Shown here: one piece after another, positions 39,501 through 43,191 of the stretch
How the letters are laid out: each line of letters begins with the position of its first letter
How positions within the stretch are numbered: the first letter of the stretch is position 1
Assembly (NCBI GenBank): GCA_020831705.1
Contig: JAFIGB010000067.1
Location: 1 to 43,191, forward strand
Length of the DNA stretch: 43,191 nucleotides
Origin: Candidatus Sumerlaeia bacterium
GTDB taxonomy: Bacteria > Sumerlaeota > Sumerlaeia > SLMS01
Direction: 5' to 3'
Notes under the pieces: generated by a model
What the model saw: the letters and a program-made list of their open reading frames with translations, nothing else
Databases searched by the model: none
What the model was told of the DNA's origin: nothing
Made by a program: the position numbers and the translations under genes

Positions 39501-40322
39501 AGCGGGATCAAATCAAATCAGCCCCGTTGGAATACTGATCAAGGGTACGGATTTTTTCGAAATACATGGGACTTCCTAGGTGGATCAGTGCAAACTGTGG
39601 ATCGTGTAGCCCAATCTACTTTTGCTGGTATAGGATCAGCAATAAACTATGTCGCGGAACCGGTTAAAGTGTATGTGGTTAGACCCTTCACCACTCCCGC
39701 ATCAGATTATGTAAATAATCATTATTTTGATAGTACGTACGAGAATGTCACCAAGCATTATTCGATTACTTCACAACTTGTAGGGACCGGGGAAGAATTT
39801 GATGAAAGCAGTCGCTGGGTTCGTCACACCATGGATACCATAGGTGAAGAACTCGGAACAGACGCCGTGTTAATGTTGGGTACTGGTATGGCAGGCAGGG
39901 GGGCATCATCGATCCGCCATGCTCCTGAAGGCAGGGGCACGGGTGCTGGGGCAGGGGCAGGCGGTAGAATCAATTCCACTTGCACTGCCAGCTTCTCCCC
40001 ATTAAACACTAGTCAGAAGAGGTTTTTGAGAAAGCAAGCGCGAGAGAGGTGGAAGCAGGTCTCCGGGCAATATGCATCAACTAGTGGTCTTCAAATTCAT
40101 CATCGAATTCCATTAGAGTGGGCACATATATTTCCCAAAAGTCCTCCGAACCGTATTTCGAATCTGGTTGGTGTACGTAAATCAACCCACACTCAAGTAT
40201 CCAGAGAATGGGCACAGTGGAAGGCAGGACTGGGTGGACGTCAGCCAACCCCTTCAGAAATTATGACGGAAGCATTTAGGATTGACGGACTATTCCATGA
40301 TCAATGGTTCTTTCCCAAGTGA
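39324..40322 (+). CDS. Orphan Rhs C-terminal tip with HNH-like nuclease toxin domain
   Basis: The frame is open from 39264 (after TAG 39261-39263), but the first ATG is 39324, inside the Rhs core. The first 60 residues are the end of an Rhs-associated core (YYLRNRWYDPYLGRFLQRDP, then PYTYVGNNPWTYVDPWGL), the site where Rhs tips are swapped. A spacer of about 150 residues with Gly/Ala-rich stretches follows. The C-terminal 100 residues carry IHHRIPLEWAHIFP, SNLVGVRKSTHTQVS and REWAQWK, an HNH/endonuclease VII-like pattern with paired His. There is no Rhs repeat body, so alone it probably cannot be delivered; it is likely a silent donor cassette. Base composition is AT-richer than in the core genes. 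Confidence 0.8.
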   Translation: MRWDAEVELYYLRNRWYDPYLGRFLQRDPIGFWGDPLNTGNPYTYVGNNPWTYVDPWGLSGIKSNQPRWNTDQGYGFFRNTWDFLGGSVQTVDRVAQSTFAGIGSAINYVAEPVKVYVVRPFTTPASDYVNNHYFDSTYENVTKHYSITSQLVGTGEEFDESSRWVRHTMDTIGEELGTDAVLMLGTGMAGRGASSIRHAPEGRGTGAGAGAGGRINSTCTASFSPLNTSQKRFLRKQARERWKQVSGQYASTSGLQIHHRIPLEWAHIFPKSPPNRISNLVGVRKSTHTQVSREWAQWKAGLGGRQPTPSEIMTEAFRIDGLFHDQWFFPK

Positions 40323-40332
40323 GGAGACAAGT

Positions 40333-40869
40333 ATGAACTATACATTCGAAGAAATACGTGATTTTCTCGCCTCCCTGCAACCATCAACTGGTCAAGAACC
40401 TTCATCACACCTGACTGAAAGCGACCTCAGATCGGTGGAGCAAAGTTTGGGGCTGATGATTCCCAGGGAAATCAAAGACTGGCTAATGGTGATCAATGGT
40501 TCATTCGTAGGTAGCCAAGTATTTCTTGGAATTGGTACTTCAAATAGCTTCCTTGACCTGGTCCCTGTTCTGCAGGACTACCCAGAGTGGAAAAGTCGCG
40601 CATGGATACCAGTCGCCTCGGATGGATGTGGCAATTACTATGTTGCATCCGGAATAAATTCGTTATGTCCTGTAGTCTTTGTCGATACAGCCTTCGATTT
40701 TTCGAAGCCTGCCTATGTTGTATCGACAGCATTACGACGGTTTCTATACGAGTTTATCAAGTCGGAGTTTTTTGATACTGAATGGCCTTTTGATCGTAAA
40801 TACATATTGTTGCACGATCCGGGATTAATAGATGCAACAGGTTTGGGGCCACTTCCTTGGGAAGGATAA
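40333..40869 (+). CDS. SUKH (SMI1/KNR4)-family immunity protein
   Basis: This 178-residue protein starts at ATG 40333, served by GAGGAG six bases upstream and only 10 bases after the toxin stop. The SUKH fold is suggested by LTESDLRSVEQSLGLMIPRE (helix, then the family proline), DWLMVINGS and FLGIG. Further on are WIPVASDGCGNYYVA and PVVFVDT, typical late-strand motifs. SUKH proteins are common immunity partners of polymorphic nuclease toxins, so it most likely neutralises the toxin encoded just upstream. Confidence 0.8.
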   Translation: MNYTFEEIRDFLASLQPSTGQEPSSHLTESDLRSVEQSLGLMIPREIKDWLMVINGSFVGSQVFLGIGTSNSFLDLVPVLQDYPEWKSRAWIPVASDGCGNYYVASGINSLCPVVFVDTAFDFSKPAYVVSTALRRFLYEFIKSEFFDTEWPFDRKYILLHDPGLIDATGLGPLPWEG

Positions 40870-40926
40870 ATGGGATGCCATTGCACCACGCCATCATTGC
40901 ATTGCTTACAAACTCTATGAAATTGA

Positions 40927-41253
40927 CATTCAATAACCCGAACCACGCCTTCAGGGCTCGACGTCTCCGCGGAATGGACAGCCACACCTGACGACATCTT
41001 CCTCCTCCGCCGCAAGGGCAACCCGAGCGGATGCGGCGCCATCAACCCACCCGAATTCGGCCCCGCCGGATTTACATCCAGCAACTACTATCTCCTGCGC
41101 GACGCATCCTACAATGTCACCACCGCACTCAATGCCCGCAGTGAAGTTGTCGAGCGCTACGACTACGACGACTTCGGCGTCCCCATCTTCCTCAATCCTG
41201 ATGGGGCGCCCCGCACGGATTCCCTGATCGGCAACGACATCCTGTGGCAGTCC
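40927..41253 (+). pseudogene. 5' remnant of the Rhs core leading into tip 2
   Basis: The frame continues in phase into the tip-2 gene from just after TGA 40924-40926. It has no start codon with a ribosome site. Rhs-core sequence begins at about 40957 (LDVSAEWTATPDD, YYLLRDASYNVTTALNA, VVERYDYDDFGVP). The core is cut off abruptly about 90 bases after the SUKH gene, showing that the cassette was moved without its body. Confidence 0.65.
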
Positions 41254-41430
41254 ATGCGCTGGGATGCGGAGGTGGAACTGTATTACATGCGCAACCGGTG
41301 GTACGACCCGTACCTCGGCCGGTTCCTCACCCGCGATCCCATTGGAGCCTTCGGCGACCCGCTCAACTTCGGCAATGCCTATACATTCCCTGCAAATAAT
41401 CCGTGGAGCTATCGGGATCCGTGGGGGTTG
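41218..41430 (+). repeat. Rhs-core direct repeat, copy 2
   Basis: This is the partner of 39288-39500. It retains the full Rhs core upstream (VVERYDYDDFG), whereas copy 1 jumps from SEVV straight to the repeat, with about 19 residues missing. Confidence 0.9.
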
Positions 41431-42123
41431 ATGGGGACTGGTTGCGCGACCGTGGTCACATGGAGGAACGTTGCAATATCCATTGATAATCTTGAATGGC
41501 ATCACATGTTCCCAAAGCAACTATTCAATCATCCGGGGATCTCCCCCAGCATTCGCAAATTCTTTAACGATCCGGAATGGGGGTACATTATGCCTAAAGA
41601 CATGCATCGTGGGAAGAACATTGGCCTTCATCAAGCCGGCTGGAACAAGGATTGGGAGGATTGGTTAACAAGAACGCAGGGAAGAGTAGGGGCGGGAAAC
41701 ATTACTCTCGATATGGTGCGTACTCAGAGGAATCACATGGTGGGCCTCCCGCAATATAGTGCCTTCTTTGAGAAAAAACCGTCTGTATTTCGAGCGCATG
41801 TTTCCTATACCGAATGGAGGAGTGGTGGCCGAAAGAAGGCTATTTTGGCCTTTGGGAGAACTGCCGGGAGAGTAGGTGGAAGGGCTATTCCTATCGTCGG
41901 CGTTCTCCTGATCGCCGACGATGCGATGGCAGGCTTGGCTGTTGGCGGCGTATCAGAGGCAATCTACCGTGGATCGGGAGCAGCCGATATTCAGGGCTTG
42001 ATCAACTCGGCGATTGAATCCGCTAGAACTCCTGTTGACTCACACCTCTCCCGATTTGGGAAATGGCTGCTGGGAGGTGAGAACCTGAGGAAGTCGCGCA
42101 TTGATGATTGCCTGACCGATTAG
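41254..42123 (+). CDS. Orphan Rhs C-terminal tip with WHH/HNH-like toxin domain and hydrophobic segment
   Basis: The first 60 residues are Rhs core (YYMRNRWYDPYLGRFLTRDP, then NPWSYRDPWGL). The tip begins after DPWG and holds LEWHHMFPKQLF, IRKFFNDPEWG, MPKDMHRGKNIGLHQAGWNK and DWEDWL. The His-His-x-Phe-Pro and later His/Trp-Asn pattern resembles HNH-type toxins of the myxobacterial DUF2380/TIGR02269 group. A hydrophobic Gly/Ala/Val-rich stretch (AIPIVGVLLIADDAMAGLAV, about residues 211-230) follows, unusual after a nuclease domain. ATG 41254 is simply the first in-frame ATG; the frame extends upstream to 40927. The next gene is its probable immunity partner. Confidence 0.78.
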   Translation: MRWDAEVELYYMRNRWYDPYLGRFLTRDPIGAFGDPLNFGNAYTFPANNPWSYRDPWGLMGTGCATVVTWRNVAISIDNLEWHHMFPKQLFNHPGISPSIRKFFNDPEWGYIMPKDMHRGKNIGLHQAGWNKDWEDWLTRTQGRVGAGNITLDMVRTQRNHMVGLPQYSAFFEKKPSVFRAHVSYTEWRSGGRKKAILAFGRTAGRVGGRAIPIVGVLLIADDAMAGLAVGGVSEAIYRGSGAADIQGLINSAIESARTPVDSHLSRFGKWLLGGENLRKSRIDDCLTD

Positions 42124-42160
42124 TTGACAAGGCCAGAAGTTCAGTGGAAAGGAATGAAAG

Positions 42161-42883
42161 TTGAACCAAATACTCTACTTCGTAATCGGTGACGCGGACT
42201 ATACAGGTCTCTTGAGTGTCAACATGGTCCACAGGAACTTGAAGATGTCTCTCTTTCACGGGGAGCATAAGTGGTATACAGGTGAAGGCAAGGAGTTGTG
42301 GATAGGGTCATACACAAGAATAGACTCACTGGCACCTGATTTCTGCGGAACGAGTATCAACCTCTATTCGGAGGAATTGGTCAAGCGATTGGACCATGTT
42401 GTTTGGAACGATTTTATTGCTGTTCCCAAGATGCGGTGGAAACGGGCGGATTTCCCTTTGAACGCGTATGAGATGGAGCGGGTCGTCAACGGGACGGGGA
42501 GCAATGCCATCGGTTATCTTCAAAACTTTCGTGACTCCAAGAATCCGCCGGACAAGCGTTACTTCTTCCTCGATGTACTGGTCGCACCCAGAGTGTTCAT
42601 GCCTGCGGAACGGGATGAAATATGGGAGCTGAATGAATTTCCTGACCAGGTAATTCGCGTGGGTCGATACGCGGTCACGAAGTACGCCGAGGAATTCAAG
42701 AAGTTGAAGACTATTTGGGTCAACGGCGGGCTGCTGATGACACCCGAGGTCTTCGACATTCTCGGCCCTTCTATTGACCGACGCTACTACAAGATTTTTG
42801 AGTATACGTTCGAGATTAGTGAGGGGCATGCCGTGCTGCAGAATACAAGGGAGCATTCAGGAGCCATGTTCGGTATGTTTTAA
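42161..42883 (+). CDS. Putative immunity protein for tip 2
   Basis: The 240-residue soluble protein starts at TTG 42161, with AAAGGA about seven bases upstream; no in-frame ATG fits. It contains LAPDFCGTSINLYSEELVKRL and YFFLDVLVAPRVFMPAERDE. The arrangement is loosely reminiscent of Imm11/DUF1629 immunity proteins, which pair with DUF2380-type toxins, but I cannot confirm it. It lies 37 bases after the tip-2 stop. Confidence 0.7.
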   Translation: MNQILYFVIGDADYTGLLSVNMVHRNLKMSLFHGEHKWYTGEGKELWIGSYTRIDSLAPDFCGTSINLYSEELVKRLDHVVWNDFIAVPKMRWKRADFPLNAYEMERVVNGTGSNAIGYLQNFRDSKNPPDKRYFFLDVLVAPRVFMPAERDEIWELNEFPDQVIRVGRYAVTKYAEEFKKLKTIWVNGGLLMTPEVFDILGPSIDRRYYKIFEYTFEISEGHAVLQNTREHSGAMFGMF

Positions 42884-42921
42884 GGTGGTAGGATCGGCGA
42901 ATGGAAGTCATTTTGGTCTCT

Positions 42922-42945
42922 CACGGAGGCACAAAGGCACGGAGG
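42922..42945 (+). repeat. Three tandem octamers CACRRAGG ahead of the last gene
   Basis: CACGGAGG, CACAAAGG and CACGGAGG lie head to tail; the last unit supplies the GGAGG ribosome site of the gene starting at 42956. The same kind of array is often seen as a dispersed intergenic repeat in environmental genomes, as far as I recall. Confidence 0.6.
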
Positions 42946-42955
42946 TTTGTGGACC

Positions 42956-43191
42956 ATGAATCAGACCGTCCTCCAGCTTCTCGTCTTAATGATGGTGGCC
43001 CTTCCAGCCTGGGGTTTGCTCCACCTTGTCTGCTGGTATCGTGGGAGGAAGATGTTGGGGTCGATATCGGTGATGCCCCTCGATCTGACCGCATTGTTGA
43101 TATCCCTGCCGCTCGCCTGGTATCTCAATAGCATGGTTCCCTGGTTGGGGACTATTCTCCTATCATTGGCGCATGTACTCGTGATCGTCAT
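42956..43191 (+). CDS. Membrane protein, partial (3' end beyond window)
   Basis: The frame opens at ATG 42956, ten bases after GGAGG, and runs to the right edge without a stop (78 codons). It encodes three hydrophobic segments: LLVLMMVALPAWGLLHLV, LTALLISLPLAWYL and TILLSLAHVLVIV. The organisation suggests a polytopic inner-membrane protein; no family can be assigned. It closes the island. Confidence 0.7.
   Translation, partial: MNQTVLQLLVLMMVALPAWGLLHLVCWYRGRKMLGSISVMPLDLTALLISLPLAWYLNSMVPWLGTILLSLAHVLVIV

Overview
The window (about 60% GC by eye) comes from a Gram-negative-type bacterium: it carries lipoproteins, a type II secretion/type IV pilus-like assembly, DsbD, SecDF-YajC and a periplasmic PstS. 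I see no rRNA or other taxonomic marker. The mix (PilM-PilN fusion, TMK-less Hanks kinase architecture, SUMF1-fold protein with Ig repeats, Rhs cassettes, metallophosphoesterase fused to a CBM9-like domain) would fit an environmental lineage of the Sumerlaeota/Omnitrophota/PVC kind, but that placement is a guess.

Layout. 1-2594 (minus): a large secreted protein with two SUMF1-fold domains and Ig-like repeats, cut by the left edge. 3023-6431 (plus): a three-gene overlapping operon of lipoprotein, DppB-type permease and polytopic glycosyltransferase-like protein. 6548-16507 (plus): a compact nine-gene type II secretion operon (GspE, F, H, I, J, K, a PilM/PilN-fused GspL, a PilO/GspM-like and a PilP/GspC-like protein). 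The major pseudopilin gspG lies just downstream in the opposite orientation (16896-17321) with its own terminator and a 92-residue membrane protein upstream. No secretin or prepilin peptidase is in the window. 17858-19735 is a secreted metallophosphoesterase. 19862-23891 is a Sec accessory cluster: yajC, an HD-domain protein and a fused secDF. It is followed by ilvC (23951-24946) with a strong terminator, and a second glycosyltransferase-like membrane protein (25062-27002).

27006-31421 (minus) is the phosphate transporter operon pstS-pstC-pstA-pstB, with an unusually long PstA. A 648-base non-coding stretch rich in inverted repeats separates it from a Ser/Thr kinase-lipoprotein pair (32070-34216), followed by dsbD (34398-36488) and a convergent nadB (36499-38055).

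From 38278 the character changes. A tRNA-Leu(CAG) is followed by an AT-richer accessory island of toxin/immunity cassettes. Two Rhs C-terminal tips lack the large Rhs body and share a 213-base direct repeat. Each carries a different HNH-like toxin domain and is followed by a different putative immunity gene (a SUKH-type protein, and a 240-residue protein starting at TTG). An earlier orphan pair may be a third cassette. This island is the most interesting part of the window.

The core genes work together in export across the two membranes (Sec, T2SS-like, DsbD), phosphate uptake and basic biosynthesis (IlvC, NadB). The island looks like interbacterial-competition cargo inserted beside a tRNA gene.
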